Assembly (NCBI RefSeq): GCF_019056515.1
Contig: NZ_CP064873.1
Coordinates: 1,736,001-1,800,000, forward strand
Length of the DNA stretch: 64,000 bases
Reading direction: 5' to 3'
Source of the DNA: Microbacterium paraoxydans
GTDB lineage: Bacteria > Actinomycetota > Actinomycetes > Actinomycetales > Microbacteriaceae
Of this stretch, positions 52,241 through 62,584 are shown piece by piece (position 1 is the stretch's first letter; each line of letters starts with the position of its first letter). Below the pieces are notes generated by a model. The model saw only the letters and a list, made by a program, of their open reading frames with translations, searched no databases and was not told where the DNA came from. Both the position numbers and the translations under genes were made by a program.

Positions 52241-53002
52241 CTACGCGTCGTCGTTCTCGAGCTCTGCCTGGACCTCGGGCGACAGATCGAAGTTGCTGAA
52301 GACGTTCTGCACGTCCTCGCTGTCCTCGAGCGCATCGATGAGGCGGAACACCTTGCGAGCGGTCTCGGCGTCGATCTCGACCTTGAGGTTCGGCACGAAC
52401 TCGACGTCGGCCGACTCGTACTCGATCCCCGCGTCCTGCAGCGCGGAGCGGACGGCCACGAGGTCGCTCGCCTCGGTGATGACCTCGAAGCCCTCGGCGT
52501 GCGGCTCGATCTCCTCGGCCCCGGCCTCCAGCGCCGCCATCATGACGTCGTCCTCGGTCGTTCCCTCGGAACCGACGACGATGACGCCCTTGCGGCTGAA
52601 GTTGTACGCCACGCTGCCCGGGTCGGCGAGGGTGCCGCCGTTGCGGCTGAGCGCGGTGCGCACCTCGGCCGCGGCGCGGTTCTTGTTGTCGGTCAGACAC
52701 TCGATCATGAGGGCGACGCCGTTGGGCCCGTAGCCCTCGTACATGATCGAGGTGTACTCGACGGCCTCACCGCCGATGCCGGCGCCGCGCTTGATGGCGC
52801 GGTCGATGTTGTCCTTGGGGACCGAGGTCTTCTTCGCCTTGAGCACCGCGTCGAAGAGCGTCGGGTTGCCCTGCAGGTCGGCGCCGCCCAGCTTGGCCGC
52901 GACCTCGATGTTCTTGATGAGCTTGGCCCAGGACTTCGCACGGCGCGCGTCGATGACGGCCTTCTTGTGCTTGGTCGTGGCCCACTTGGAATGCCCGGAC
53001 AT
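52241..53002 (-). CDS. YebC/PmpR-family DNA-binding regulatory protein
   Basis: 253 residues. Begins [36 protein letters not shown], the strongly conserved N-terminus, then [39 protein letters not shown]. Recent work implicates the family in relieving ribosome stalls as well as in transcription. ATG 53002 has GGAGA just upstream. It precedes ruvC, a common arrangement. Confidence 0.95.
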   Translation of the reverse strand: MSGHSKWATTKHKKAVIDARRAKSWAKLIKNIEVAAKLGGADLQGNPTLFDAVLKAKKTSVPKDNIDRAIKRGAGIGGEAVEYTSIMYEGYGPNGVALMIECLTDNKNRAAAEVRTALSRNGGTLADPGSVAYNFSRKGVIVVGSEGTTEDDVMMAALEAGAEEIEPHAEGFEVITEASDLVAVRSALQDAGIEYESADVEFVPNLKVEIDAETARKVFRLIDALEDSEDVQNVFSNFDLSPEVQAELENDDA

Positions 53003-53052
53003 AAGTCTCCGCTCGTCGTCTGCGCCCCGGAACGCCGCCCAGGGCGTCGTCC

Positions 53053-53058
53053 AGTCTA
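53053..53058 (-). promoter_or_regulatory. Candidate -10 (TAGACT) of yebC-ruvCAB
   Basis: TTCGATAGACTGG on the minus strand, 50 nt before yebC. The surrounding gap (53003-53171, 169 bp) also contains CGCGCG-rich stretches (GCGCGCGCACGCGC near 53128-53141) and no gene. Confidence 0.45.
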
Positions 53059-53171
53059 TCGAACCGTGCCGCGGCACCGCTGTTGTCCCGCTCGCGCAGG
53101 CGTTCGCGCGAGTTCAGGCACCTGCGCGCGCACGCGCCTGATCTCGCGCGCGGGCCTGACCCACGACACCG

Positions 53172-53751
53172 TCAGCGGCGCGAGACCCGGTCGAGGAAGC
53201 GTCGGTGGAACCGCGTCTCGTTGGTGATCTCCGGGTGGAAGCTGAGTCCGAGCAGTCCGTCCTGCTCCACTCCGACCACGCGACCGTCGGGCAGGGTCGC
53301 GAGCACCGAGGCCTGCGGCCCGACCGCCTCCACGACAGGTCCGCGGATGAAGGCGGCCGTCACCGGCTCGTCGAACGCGGGCACGGTCAGCTCGGCCTCG
53401 AACGATTCGGCCTGACGCCCGAACGCGTTGCGCCGCACGACCGCATCGAGTCCGCCGAAACTCTGCTGTCCGTCGATCGCGTCGACGACCTCATCGGCCA
53501 GCAGGATCAGCCCCGCGCAGGTGCCGAGCACCGGCATCCCGTCCGCGATCGCGTCGCGGATCGGCTGCTGCAACCCGAACAGCCGGGCGAGCTTGTCGAT
53601 CACGGTCGATTCGCCCCCCGGGATCACGAGTCCGTCGACCCGGGCGAGCTCCTCAGGCCGACGGACCAGCGCCACGTCGGCGCCGAGCACTTCCAGGAGC
53701 GCGGCGTGCTCCCGCACGTCCCCCTGAAGCGCGAGGACGCCGACGCGCGGG

Positions 53752-53762
<11 letters not shown>
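53172..53762 (-). CDS. pdxT: Pyridoxal 5'-phosphate synthase glutaminase subunit
   Basis: Class I amidotransferase supplying ammonia to PdxS. 196 residues. Motifs: [25 protein letters not shown], nucleophile Cys in [11 protein letters not shown], and FHPEITNE supplying the His/Glu pair. The start overlaps the pdxS end by 11 bases, ensuring paired synthesis. Confidence 0.96.
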
Positions 53763-54645
<883 letters not shown>

Positions 54646-54677
54646 GGGGGTCTCCTGTCGGATGATCCGAAATCGGT

Positions 54678-54693
54678 TTTGATCTAGATCAAA
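54678..54693. promoter_or_regulatory. Perfect 16-bp palindrome in the pdxS/regulator gap
   Basis: TTTGATCTAGATCAAA, 33 bp from the pdxS start and 42 bp from the regulator start. Likely operator of the divergent MocR-type regulator, controlling both directions. A TAGAAT hexamer (54715-54720) lies closer to the regulator but is very near its Shine-Dalgarno (GGAGGAGG). Confidence 0.6.
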
Positions 54694-54734
54694 GGTAGCA
54701 CTGTCCGATCCACCTAGAATCTCGGAGGAGGATC

Positions 54735-56042
54735 ATGAGCGAGCAGATCAGGGGAACCACCGCGGCGGAGATCGCGGACAGCGTGCGCGCCCTCCGGGAT
54801 CATGGCACGCTCCGTCCCGGCGAGGTCCTCCCTCCCGTGCGCGAGCTCGCGGCGACGCTCGGCGTCAACCGCAACACCGCCGTCGCCGCGTATCGCCAGC
54901 TCGCCCAAGCGGGACTCGTGCACTCGCGCGGGCGCGCGGGCACGGTCGTCGCGGGCGTCGACGTCGTGCCGCAGGAGGGCTACGCGCCGGACACCGTGCT
55001 CCGCGACATCGGCACCGGCAACCCTGACCCGGCGCGCATCCCCGACCCGTCGCAGGCGCTCGGCACGATCGGTCGTCGTCCCGTGCTCTACGGAGAGCCG
55101 GTGATCGACCGCGGTCTCGAAGCGTGGGCGCGGGAGTGGATGGGCGCCGACCTCCCCGGTCACGACTTCCGGGTCACCGTGACCAGCGGTGCGGTGGATG
55201 CCGTGGAACGTCTGCTCGCGCAGGCGCTCATGCGTGACGACGCCGTGGCGCTCGAGGACCCCTGCTTCCTCGCGAGCATCCACACCGTGCGGCTGGGCGG
55301 ATACCGGGCCATCACGGTGCCGGTGGACGAGGAGGGGATGACCGTCGACGGTCTCCGCGCCGCTCTGGACGCGGGCGTCCGCGCCGTCATCTGCACCCCG
55401 CGCGCGCAGAATCCGACGGGGGTGAGCCTCTCCCCCGCCCGCGCCGAGGCGCTGCGGGGCGTGCTCGCCGACCACCCCTATGTGCTCGTCATCGAGGACG
55501 ACCACTTCTCTCTGCTCTCCCAGCGTCCCTACGAATCGCTGATCGGACCCGAGCACCGGCGATTCGCCCTGGTCCGCTCGGTGTCGAAGTTCCTCGGCCC
55601 TGACATGTGCCTCGCGCTCGCGGCGACCGACCCGGAGACGGCGGAGCGCCTCGCGATGCGGCTCAGCCCCGGTACCACGTGGGTCAGTCACCTGCTGCAG
55701 CGCCTCACGCTCGCCCAGCTCACCGACCCCGACGTCCGCGAGGAGATCGCGGAGGCGGGCCGGCACTACGCCGCGCGGAACGCCGCGTTCGCGGGACGCC
55801 TGCGCGCGGAGGGGATCGACGCGCCCGACCCCGACGGCCTGAGCCTGTGGGTCGGATTCGAGAAGCCCGCGCGCACCGTCGCCGACCACCTCATGCGGCG
55901 CGGCTGGCTCGCGCGCACCGGTGACGACTTCGCGCTCGACGAGCGCGCCGAGCCCTCGCATCACCTCCGACTCACCGTGCACGACCTCTCCGAGGACGAC
56001 ACGGAGACCCTCATCGCCGACCTCGTCGCCGCCGGACGATGA
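54735..56042 (+). CDS. MocR/PdxR-type transcriptional regulator
   Basis: 435 residues: N-terminal GntR-type winged helix (about 8-75, LPPVRELAATLGVNRNTAVAAYRQL) and a fold-type I aminotransferase-like domain (100-435) with the PLP lysine in VRSVSKFLGPD and the PLP-phosphate/carboxylate motifs NPTG and HHLRLTVHDL. Family members sense PLP and control pdxS-pdxT or pyridoxal kinase; Salmonella PtsJ is an analogue. Divergent from pdxS and followed 46 nt later by a pyridoxal kinase, so both routes to PLP are probable targets. Confidence 0.92.
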   Translation: MSEQIRGTTAAEIADSVRALRDHGTLRPGEVLPPVRELAATLGVNRNTAVAAYRQLAQAGLVHSRGRAGTVVAGVDVVPQEGYAPDTVLRDIGTGNPDPARIPDPSQALGTIGRRPVLYGEPVIDRGLEAWAREWMGADLPGHDFRVTVTSGAVDAVERLLAQALMRDDAVALEDPCFLASIHTVRLGGYRAITVPVDEEGMTVDGLRAALDAGVRAVICTPRAQNPTGVSLSPARAEALRGVLADHPYVLVIEDDHFSLLSQRPYESLIGPEHRRFALVRSVSKFLGPDMCLALAATDPETAERLAMRLSPGTTWVSHLLQRLTLAQLTDPDVREEIAEAGRHYAARNAAFAGRLRAEGIDAPDPDGLSLWVGFEKPARTVADHLMRRGWLARTGDDFALDERAEPSHHLRLTVHDLSEDDTETLIADLVAAGR

Positions 56043-56088
56043 CCACCCGACGCGGGCACCGCCCCGCCAAGAATGAAAGGGACCGGGT

Positions 56089-56940
56089 ATGAAGATCCTG
56101 TCCATCCAGTCCGCCGTCGCGTACGGTCACGTCGGCAACTCCGCCGCCGTCTTCCCGCTGCAGCGCATCGGCGTCGAGGTGCTGCCGGTCTACACCGTGA
56201 CGTTCTCGAACCACACCGGCTACGGCGCCTGGCGCGGCCCGCTGATCGACCCGGCCGACGTCGGCGAGGTCATCACCGGCATCGAGGAACGCGGCGTGTT
56301 CGGTTCCATCGACGCCGTGCTCAGCGGCTACCAGGGCAGCGAGGGCATCGGCGACGTCATCATCGACGCGGTCTCCCGGGTGAAGGCGGCCAACCCGGAG
56401 GCGTTGTACGCATGCGACCCGGTCATGGGCAACGCCAAGTCCGGCTGCTTCGTGGCTCCGGCCATCCCGATCCTGCTCCGCGAACGCGTGGTTCCCGTGG
56501 CCGACATCATCACGCCGAACCAGTTCGAGCTCGGCTTCCTCACCGAGACCGAGCCGGACACGCTCGAGTCCACCCTCGCCTCGGTCGACCTCGCGCGGGC
56601 GATGGGGCCGCGCACGGTGCTCGTCACGAGCGTCGAGCGGCCCGACCGCGAAGAGGGCACGATCGAGATGCTCGCCGTCGACGACGCGGGCGCCTGGCTC
56701 GTGCAGACGCCGCACCTGCCGATGAAGGCCAACGGCTCCGGAGACGTGACGGCCGCGCTGTTCACCGCGCACTACGTCGCCACCGGAAGCGCGCAGACCG
56801 CTCTGGAGCGCACCGCCTCGAGCGTCTACGACCTGCTTCAGGCCACGCTCGACTCGGGCGAGCGCGAGCTGCAGCTCGTCGAGGCGCAGGAGTTCTACGC
56901 GAACCCGCGGATGCAGTTCACCGCCCGCCACGTGCGCTGA
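56089..56940 (+). CDS. pdxY: Pyridoxal kinase (PdxY-like)
   Basis: Salvages pyridoxal to PLP. 283 residues, ribokinase superfamily. Motifs: MKILSIQSAVAYGHVGNSAAVFPLQRIG, TVTFSNHTGYG, GYQGSEG, CDPVMG, TPNQFELGFL, and the catalytic NGSGDVTAALF with the base Asp. AAAGGGACCGGGT precedes the ATG. PdxY and the PdxK of the pdxST background cannot be told apart from sequence alone. Confidence 0.93.
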   Translation: MKILSIQSAVAYGHVGNSAAVFPLQRIGVEVLPVYTVTFSNHTGYGAWRGPLIDPADVGEVITGIEERGVFGSIDAVLSGYQGSEGIGDVIIDAVSRVKAANPEALYACDPVMGNAKSGCFVAPAIPILLRERVVPVADIITPNQFELGFLTETEPDTLESTLASVDLARAMGPRTVLVTSVERPDREEGTIEMLAVDDAGAWLVQTPHLPMKANGSGDVTAALFTAHYVATGSAQTALERTASSVYDLLQATLDSGERELQLVEAQEFYANPRMQFTARHVR

Positions 56941-56978
56941 CTCCTCCCCGACCTGGGTCCCTGAGCGGGCCCGCCTTG

Positions 56979-57017
56979 GGTCCCTGAGCCTGTCGAAGGG
57001 CCTGAGCCTGTCGAAGG
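56979..57017. repeat. Two copies of dispersed repeat GGTCCCTGAGCCTGTCGAAGG
   Basis: A full copy at 56979-56999 and a shorter one (CCTGAGCCTGTCGAAGG) at 57001-57017, in tandem, in the gap between pdxY and the HIT gene. A partial GGTCCCTGAGC lies just before (56957-56966). Confidence 0.85.
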
Positions 57018-57022
57018 TGGGT

Positions 57023-57060
57023 CAGCGACCCAGAGGCGGCTCAGCGACCCAGAGGCGGCT
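57023..57060. repeat. Tandem 19-bp repeat after the HIT gene
   Basis: Two perfect units of CAGCGACCCAGAGGCGGCT end to end, with the start of a third (CAGCGAT) running into the 3' end of the HIT coding sequence. The HIT stop codon lies at the junction, so the gene end may have been formed by repeat expansion. Confidence 0.8.
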
Positions 57061-57614
57061 CAGCGATCGGCGGCGGGCCAGGCCTCCGCGACGGCCTCCC
57101 GCACCTCACCGAGGAGCTGCGGGAGCGCCTTCGTCTTGGCGATGATCGGAAAGAAGTTCGCGTCCGAGCGCCACCGAGGCACCACGTGCTGATGCAGATG
57201 CGCGTCCACGCCCGCTCCGGCCACCGCTCCCTGGTTCATCCCGAGGTTGAAGCCGTCGCAGCCCGAGACCTCGCGGAGCACGCGCATCGCGGTCTGCGTG
57301 AGCGCACCGATCTCCGCGACCTCCTCGGGCGTCGCCTGGTCGTAGGTGGCGATGTGCCGGTACGGGCACACGAGCAGGTGCCCCGAGTTGTACGGGAACA
57401 GGTTCAGCAGCACGTAGGCGGTCTCCCCACGCGCCACGATGAGCCGCTCGGCATCCGGGTACTTCGGCGCCTCGCAGAACGGGCATTCCTCGCGCAGTGG
57501 TTCCGGCCCGGCCTGGATGTACGCCATCCGATGCGGGGTCCACAGCCGCTGGAACTCGTCGGGCACCCCGACGAGACGGGAGGCGTCCTCGAGGTCCGCC
57601 TCACCGCCCGTCAT
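57060..57614 (-). CDS. HIT-domain nucleotide hydrolase/phosphorylase
   Basis: 184 residues. Zinc-ribbon-like CPFC near 45 and the histidine triad [14 protein letters not shown] (H-x-H-x-H) near 145; pattern [17 protein letters not shown]. This is the actinobacterial protein encoded beside thrS and related to diadenosine-tetraphosphate phosphorylase. Its ATG overlaps the thrS stop (ATGA). ThrRS-type enzymes can make Ap4A, so the pairing is suggestive. Confidence 0.9.
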   Translation of the reverse strand: MTGGEADLEDASRLVGVPDEFQRLWTPHRMAYIQAGPEPLREECPFCEAPKYPDAERLIVARGETAYVLLNLFPYNSGHLLVCPYRHIATYDQATPEEVAEIGALTQTAMRVLREVSGCDGFNLGMNQGAVAGAGVDAHLHQHVVPRWRSDANFFPIIAKTKALPQLLGEVREAVAEAWPAADR

Positions 57615-59626
57615 GCGAGGTCACCCGCCTTCAACACCAGCGCGTGCGAGGCGATGGCGGCGCTGATACGGCGCACCGCGTCGGCCACCGGCACGCCGTT
57701 CTCCTGCGTGCCGTCGCGGAAGCGGAACGACACCGTGCCGGCGGCGCGGTCCTGCTCCCCCACGATGAGGATGACCGGGACCTTCGCCGTGGTGTGATTC
57801 CGGATCTTCTTCTGCATGCGGTCGTCGGAGTGGTCGACGTCGGCCCGCACGCCCGCCGCGCGCAGCTGCGCGATGACGTCGTCCAGGTAGTCGCCGTACT
57901 GCTCGGCCACCGGCACACCCACCACCTGGCTCGGCGCGAGCCAGAGCGGGAAGTCGCCGGCGTAGTGCTCGAGGAGGATCGCGAAGAAGCGCTCGACGGA
58001 GCCGAGGAGCGCCCGGTGGATCATCACAGGCCGGTGCTTCTGCCCGTCGGGACCGGTGTACTCCAGCTCGAAGCGGTCGGGCTGGTTGAAGTCGAGCTGG
58101 ATCGTCGACATCTGCCACGTGCGGCCGATGGCGTCGCGGGCCTGCACCGAGATCTTCGGGCCGTAGAAGGCGGCGCCGCCCGGGTCGGCCACGAGCTCGA
58201 GACCGGACTCGATCGCGACCTCGCGCAGCGTGTCGATCGCCGTCGACCACTGCTCGGGCTCGCCGAGGAACTTCGGGTTGCCCTCCTCGTTCGTCGAGAG
58301 CTCGAGGTAGAAGTCGTTGAGGCCGTAGTCGCGGAGCAGGTCGAGGACGAGGTTCAGGTTGGTGGTGAGCTCCTCCTTGACCTGGCCCTGGGCGACGTAG
58401 ATGTGCGCGTCGTCCTGGGTCAGACCGCGCACGCGGGTCAGCCCTGACAGCGTTCCGCTCTTCTCATAGCGGTAGACCGTGCCGAACTCGGCCAGACGCA
58501 GCGGCAGCTCCCGGTAGGAGCGCCCGCGCGAACGGAAGATGAGGTTGTGGAACGGGCAGTTCATCGGCTTGAGGTAGTAGTCCTGGCCCTGGCGGGTGAC
58601 GTTGCCCTCGTCGTCGACGACCTCGTCGAGGTGCATCGGGGGGAACATGCCGTCCGCGTAGGTCTGCAGGTGCCCCGACGTCATGAAGAGATCCTTCTTC
58701 GTGATGTGCGGGCTGTTGACGAGGTCGTAGCCGTTGCGCAGCAGGTGCTTGCGCAGGTTCTCCTCGATCTCGTAGCGGATGATGCCGCCCTTGGGATGGA
58801 AGACCGCCAGCCCCGAGCCGATCTCGTCCGGGAAGGAGAACAGGTCCATCTCGGCGCCGAGCTTGCGGTGGTCGCGACGCTCGGCCTCGGCGATGCGCTC
58901 CTGGTAGGCGCGCAGCTCGTCCTTCGTCGGCCATGCGGTGCCGTAGATCCGCTGGAGCTGCGGGTTCTTCTCGCTCCCCCGCCAGTACGCGGCGGCGATG
59001 CGGGTGAGGTCCCAGCCGTTGCCGATCATGCGCGTGTTGGGCAGGTGCGGACCGCGGCAGAGGTCCTTCCAGACGACCTCGCCGTCACGGGTGGTGTTGT
59101 CGTAGATCGTGAGCTCGCCCTCGCCCACCTCGACGGAGGCCCCCTCGGCGATCTCGGCAGCACCCTGGGTCCCTGAGCCTGTCGAAGGACCCTTGAGTCC
59201 GATGAGCTCGAGCTTGAACGGCTCGTCCGCGAGCTCCGCACGAGCCTCTTCGTCCGTCACGACGCGACGGACGAAGCGCTGGCCCTCGCGGACGATGCGC
59301 TGCATCTCCTTGGAGATCGCCTTGATGTCCTCCGGCGTGAACGGGGTGTCGACGCCGAAGTCGTAGTAGAAGCCGTCCGTGATGGGCGGACCGATGCCGA
59401 GGTTCGCCTGCGGGTTGATCCGCTGCACCGCCTGGGCCAGCACGTGCGCGGTCGAGTGACGCAGGATGTTCAGGCCGTCGGGGCTGTCGATCGTGACGGG
59501 CTCGACGTCGTCGGTCTCGGTGACCGTCGCGGCGAGGTCCTTGAGGACGCCGCCGACGCGCATGGCGACGACGTTTCGGTCAGAGAACAGGGCGAAGCCG
59601 TCGGTCGGCTGGGCGTTTTCAGGCAC
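57611..59626 (-). CDS. thrS: Threonyl-tRNA synthetase carrying an inserted repeat peptide
   Basis: 671 residues from GTG 59626 (GGAGTG upstream). Domains: a short N-terminal TGS-like segment (1-45), editing domain with HSTAHVLAQ (H57, H61) and C190 in DLCRGPH, class II core with zinc-site [10 protein letters not shown], motif 2 [26 protein letters not shown] and motif 3 [16 protein letters not shown], and the anticodon-binding domain. Between residues 146 and 153 the GPSTGSGT segment is encoded by a copy of the dispersed 21-bp repeat in frame. This lies in an editing-domain loop, away from the catalytic residues, so activity is probably kept. Confidence 0.95.
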   Translation of the reverse strand: MPENAQPTDGFALFSDRNVVAMRVGGVLKDLAATVTETDDVEPVTIDSPDGLNILRHSTAHVLAQAVQRINPQANLGIGPPITDGFYYDFGVDTPFTPEDIKAISKEMQRIVREGQRFVRRVVTDEEARAELADEPFKLELIGLKGPSTGSGTQGAAEIAEGASVEVGEGELTIYDNTTRDGEVVWKDLCRGPHLPNTRMIGNGWDLTRIAAAYWRGSEKNPQLQRIYGTAWPTKDELRAYQERIAEAERRDHRKLGAEMDLFSFPDEIGSGLAVFHPKGGIIRYEIEENLRKHLLRNGYDLVNSPHITKKDLFMTSGHLQTYADGMFPPMHLDEVVDDEGNVTRQGQDYYLKPMNCPFHNLIFRSRGRSYRELPLRLAEFGTVYRYEKSGTLSGLTRVRGLTQDDAHIYVAQGQVKEELTTNLNLVLDLLRDYGLNDFYLELSTNEEGNPKFLGEPEQWSTAIDTLREVAIESGLELVADPGGAAFYGPKISVQARDAIGRTWQMSTIQLDFNQPDRFELEYTGPDGQKHRPVMIHRALLGSVERFFAILLEHYAGDFPLWLAPSQVVGVPVAEQYGDYLDDVIAQLRAAGVRADVDHSDDRMQKKIRNHTTAKVPVILIVGEQDRAAGTVSFRFRDGTQENGVPVADAVRRISAAIASHALVLKAGDLA
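59168..59188. repeat. Dispersed repeat inside thrS coding sequence
   Basis: GGTCCCTGAGCCTGTCGAAGG, identical to the intergenic copy at 56979-56999. Read on the coding strand it contributes PSTGSGT to the protein. Length 21 keeps the frame. Confidence 0.9.
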
Positions 59627-59652
59627 TGATCACTCCATCTGGGTCTGGATCT

Positions 59653-59658
59653 AGGCTA
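59653..59658 (-). promoter_or_regulatory. Candidate -10 (TAGCCT) of thrS
   Basis: GAGTAGCCTAG on the minus strand, 27 nt before the GTG start. Short leader; no T-box or tRNA-like leader is seen. Confidence 0.35.
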
Positions 59659-59684
59659 CTCGTCCGCTCGCGGGTCGCCGACCG

Positions 59685-60044
59685 TCACGCGGCGGTCTCG
59701 GACAGCGGATCCGCGACCGTCGGCGCGAAGATGATGATCGCCGCCCCGGCCAGCGCCACCACGGAGCCGATCACGTCCCACGACGTGGGGCGGAATCCGT
59801 CGACGATGACGCCCCAGGCGAGGGAGCCGGCGATGAAGATCCCGCCGTACGCGGCCAGGACGCGGCCGAAGTTCGCATCCGGCTGGAGAGCCGCGATGAA
59901 TCCGTAGGCGCCGAGCGCCATGACCCCGAGGACCGCGAACAACCAGCCCCTCTCCTCCTTCACCGCCTGCCAGATGAGCCAGGCGCCGCCGATCTCGGCG
60001 ATGGCGGCGAGGAGGAAGAGGACGGTGATGCGCAGCACGGTCAT
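59685..60044 (-). CDS. YnfA-family membrane protein
   Basis: 119 residues, four membrane segments. Pattern [17 protein letters not shown] at the N-terminus, [44 protein letters not shown] and [19 protein letters not shown], all typical of UPF0060/YnfA. Related to small multidrug-resistance proteins, but the substrate is uncertain. Divergent from the DoxX-like gene. Confidence 0.9.
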   Translation of the reverse strand: MTVLRITVLFLLAAIAEIGGAWLIWQAVKEERGWLFAVLGVMALGAYGFIAALQPDANFGRVLAAYGGIFIAGSLAWGVIVDGFRPTSWDVIGSVVALAGAAIIIFAPTVADPLSETAA

Positions 60045-60094
60045 CGCCTCAGTGTGGCAGGCACGGCGTCCGACGGGGACGGTAGCGTGGGCGC

Positions 60095-60472
60095 ATGACA
60101 CGGACGATCGCCCGCTGGCTCCTCGCTCTCGCCCTCGGCGCGATGGGCGTGCTGCACTTCACGCAGACACGCGGGTTCCGGGTCGTCGTGCCCGACTGGG
60201 CGACCCGCCTCACCCGGATGGACAAGGACGCGATCGTCCTGGCGTCCGGTGCGGCCGAGGTCGCGCTCGCGGCGGGGCTGGTGGCGCTGCCCCGCGAGCG
60301 CCGTCGGATGGGAGTGGCGACGGCCGGTTTCTTCGCCGCGGTCTTCCCCGGCAACTGGCATCAGTGGCGCACCGGGCGATCGACGCCGGGGCTCGACACG
60401 GACCGGCGGCGGTTCGGCCGCCTGTTCCTGCAGCCGCTGCTGGTCGCCTGGGCGCTGTGGGCGACCCGATGA
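60095..60472 (+). CDS. DoxX-like small membrane protein
   Basis: 125 residues with a four-helix hydrophobic pattern: [16 protein letters not shown] near the N-terminus, [44 protein letters not shown] and [13 protein letters not shown]. It resembles the DoxX-like family. Role unknown. The stop overlaps the photolyase ATG (ATGA), so the two genes form an operon. Confidence 0.78.
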   Translation: MTRTIARWLLALALGAMGVLHFTQTRGFRVVVPDWATRLTRMDKDAIVLASGAAEVALAAGLVALPRERRRMGVATAGFFAAVFPGNWHQWRTGRSTPGLDTDRRRFGRLFLQPLLVAWALWATR

Positions 60473-61818
60473 CGTCGCCCTCGATCGTCTGGTTCCGCGA
60501 CGATCTCCGCCTGGCGGACAACCCCGCGCTGCGTGCCGCCGTCGAGCGCGACGAACCGATCATCGCGCTCTTCGTCCTCGACGAGGAGTCCCCCGGCATC
60601 CGTCCGCTGGGCGGCGCGGCGCGCTGGTGGCTGCACCATTCGCTGGCCTCGCTCGCCGAGCGGCTGCAGGAGAAGGGGGCGACGCTGGTGCTGCGGCACG
60701 GGCCCGCCGACCGGATCGTGCGGGAGCTGGTCGCCGAGTCGGGCGCCGGAGCGGTCTTCTGGAACCGCCGCTACGGGGCGGCCGGGCGCGAGATCGACGC
60801 GGGGCTGAAGGCGACGCTGCGCGACGACGGCCTCCAGGTCGCGTCTTTCGCGGGGTCGCTCCTGCACGAGCCGTGGACGGTCACCACCGGGAGCGGCACG
60901 CACTATTCCGTCTTCACGCCGTTCTGGCGGGCCTGTCTGGCCCTTCCGGCCCCGCGCGCTCCGCTCCCCGAGCCCCGCGAGCTTCGCGGCGCCGGCCGGC
61001 GGCTCCGCTCCGATCCGCTCGACGACTGGGGCCTGCTGCCGACCGCCCCGGACTGGGCGGGCGGACTCCGCGAGACGTGGGAGCCCGGCGAGCCCGCCGC
61101 ACGCCGCCGGCTGCGGCACTTTCTCGGCGAGGACCTCCGCACGTACGATCGCGCTCGCGACGCCCCGGCCGCCGGTGCCACCTCCCGGCTGTCTCCGCGA
61201 CTGCGCTGGGGCGAGCTCAGCCCCTTCACCGTGTGGCACGAGGCGATCGACGTCGACGGGGCCGGCGGATTCCTCTCGGAGATCGGCTGGCGCGAGTTCG
61301 CCTGGCACACGCTGTTCCACTTCCCGGATCTCGCGACGAAGAACCTGCGGCGCGAGTTCGACGCGTTCCCGTGGCCTCCCCTGGACCCCGCACGCCTGGA
61401 GCGGTGGCAGCACGGCGAAACCGGAGTCCCCCTCGTCGACGCGGGGATGCGGGAGCTCTGGCACACCGGGTACATGCACAACCGGGTGCGGATGGTCGCC
61501 GCATCGTTCCTCGTCAAGAACCTCCTCATCGACTGGCGCCTCGGCGAGGAGTGGTTCTGGGACACGCTGGTGGACGCCGACGACGCGAGCAACCCGTTCA
61601 ACTGGCAGTGGGTCGCGGGTTCCGGCGCCGACGCCGCCCCGTACTTCCGCGTGTTCAACCCGGAGTTGCAGGCCAAGAAGTTCGACGGCGAGGGGCAGTA
61701 CGTGGGGCGCTGGGCCGCAGACGCCCCCACCGAGCCGATCGTCGACCTCGGCGAGACCCGCAAGGCAGCGCTCGCGGCCTACGACGTCGTGAAGCGCTCC
61801 GGAGCACCGCGGAGCTGA
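60469..61818 (+). CDS. phr: Deoxyribodipyrimidine photolyase (cryptochrome/photolyase family)
   Basis: Uses FADH and light to repair cyclobutane pyrimidine dimers. 449 residues. N-terminal Rossmann antenna domain (SIVWFRDDLRLADNPAL), then the all-helical FAD domain with TSRLSPRLRWGELSPFTVWH, the FAD- and DNA-contact segments FLSEIGWREFAWHTLFHFP, MRELWHTGYMHNRVRMVAASFLVKNLLIDWRLGEEWFWDTLVDADDASN (partly shown as WFWDTLVDADDASN) and NWQWVAGSGADAAPYFRVFNP. Photolyase function is more likely than cryptochrome, but a 6-4 enzyme cannot be excluded by eye. Starts with ATG overlapping the DoxX-like stop. Confidence 0.93.
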   Translation: MTSPSIVWFRDDLRLADNPALRAAVERDEPIIALFVLDEESPGIRPLGGAARWWLHHSLASLAERLQEKGATLVLRHGPADRIVRELVAESGAGAVFWNRRYGAAGREIDAGLKATLRDDGLQVASFAGSLLHEPWTVTTGSGTHYSVFTPFWRACLALPAPRAPLPEPRELRGAGRRLRSDPLDDWGLLPTAPDWAGGLRETWEPGEPAARRRLRHFLGEDLRTYDRARDAPAAGATSRLSPRLRWGELSPFTVWHEAIDVDGAGGFLSEIGWREFAWHTLFHFPDLATKNLRREFDAFPWPPLDPARLERWQHGETGVPLVDAGMRELWHTGYMHNRVRMVAASFLVKNLLIDWRLGEEWFWDTLVDADDASNPFNWQWVAGSGADAAPYFRVFNPELQAKKFDGEGQYVGRWAADAPTEPIVDLGETRKAALAAYDVVKRSGAPRS

Positions 61819-61873
61819 CGCCCGGCTCACGCCCGGCTCATGCCCGCGGCGACGGCCGCCGCATGGCAGACTG

Positions 61874-62584
61874 GTGCCCGTGAGCCCGTCCCGCAAGCCC
61901 GCCGTCGTGCGGGGCTTCGCGACCTCGTCGCTCGCGATCTTCGTGGCTCTCGCCGGTCACGTGAGCGGCGGCGGAGAGATGCCGGGCCCTCTGGGCATCC
62001 TGGTGCCCTGGCTGTTCGCCTTCATGGTGAGCGTGCTCCTCGCCGGACGGACGCTCTCCCTCACCCGTCTCACCCTCTCGGTGGCTGTGAGCCAGTTCCT
62101 CTTCCACGTGCTCTTCGTGCTCGGCACGGTCAGCGCGTCCGGCGTGGCTCTCCGTCACGTGCACGGCGCTCCGCTCGTGCTCCCCGCGGCCGAGGGCACG
62201 GCCGTCGTCGCGACCGCCGACGCCTCGATGTGGCTCGGGCACGCCCTCGCCGCCCTCCTCACCGTGACGGCGCTCCACCGCGGGGAGCGGCTGCTCCTCA
62301 CCCTGCGCGCTCTCGCCGTCCGACTGGTCCGCTGGGTGCGTCGGCGTGCGGACGCGACGCTCGCCCCGCGCGCCGCTGCTTCTCCGTTCCGCCTCGCCGG
62401 GCTCTTCCTCGTGCCGGCGGGCCGCGGTCTTCGCCTCCTCACTCCGCTTCTCGGGCGCGCCCCGCCCTCTCTCCCCGCGCTCTCATCCGCGCCCGCGGCC
62501 TCCCGCCGTGCGGTGCGTCCTCGCGCCGTCCCCGGTGACGCGCGCGTCCGAACGCAGGTACCCGCGTCGCTCGGCGACGTCTGA
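61874..62584 (+). CDS. Membrane protein upstream of copC, unknown
   Basis: 236 residues with about four membrane segments in the first 150 residues (near 18-32, 40-57, 68-88, 118-132) and a long basic, Ala/Arg/Pro-rich cytoplasmic tail (150-236). Start may be GTG 61874 or the in-frame GTG 61880; both are weak. I do not recognise the family, though the His-containing segments (GHVSGGG, RHVHGAP, WLGHAL) could bind metal. Its TGA lies in the hairpin that covers the copC ribosome binding site, implying coupling with copC. Confidence 0.75.
   Translation: MPVSPSRKPAVVRGFATSSLAIFVALAGHVSGGGEMPGPLGILVPWLFAFMVSVLLAGRTLSLTRLTLSVAVSQFLFHVLFVLGTVSASGVALRHVHGAPLVLPAAEGTAVVATADASMWLGHALAALLTVTALHRGERLLLTLRALAVRLVRWVRRRADATLAPRAAASPFRLAGLFLVPAGRGLRLLTPLLGRAPPSLPALSSAPAASRRAVRPRAVPGDARVRTQVPASLGDV

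Noticed and set aside
53100..53160. CGCG-rich stretch upstream of yebC as a CRISPR-like or Z-DNA array.
   Set aside because: No repeating unit of constant length; it looks like ordinary GC-rich intergenic sequence.
59627..59684. Possible T-box or structured leader before thrS.
   Set aside because: Only 58 nt to the next gene and no tRNA-like or T-box motif; the -10 lies 27 nt before the start.
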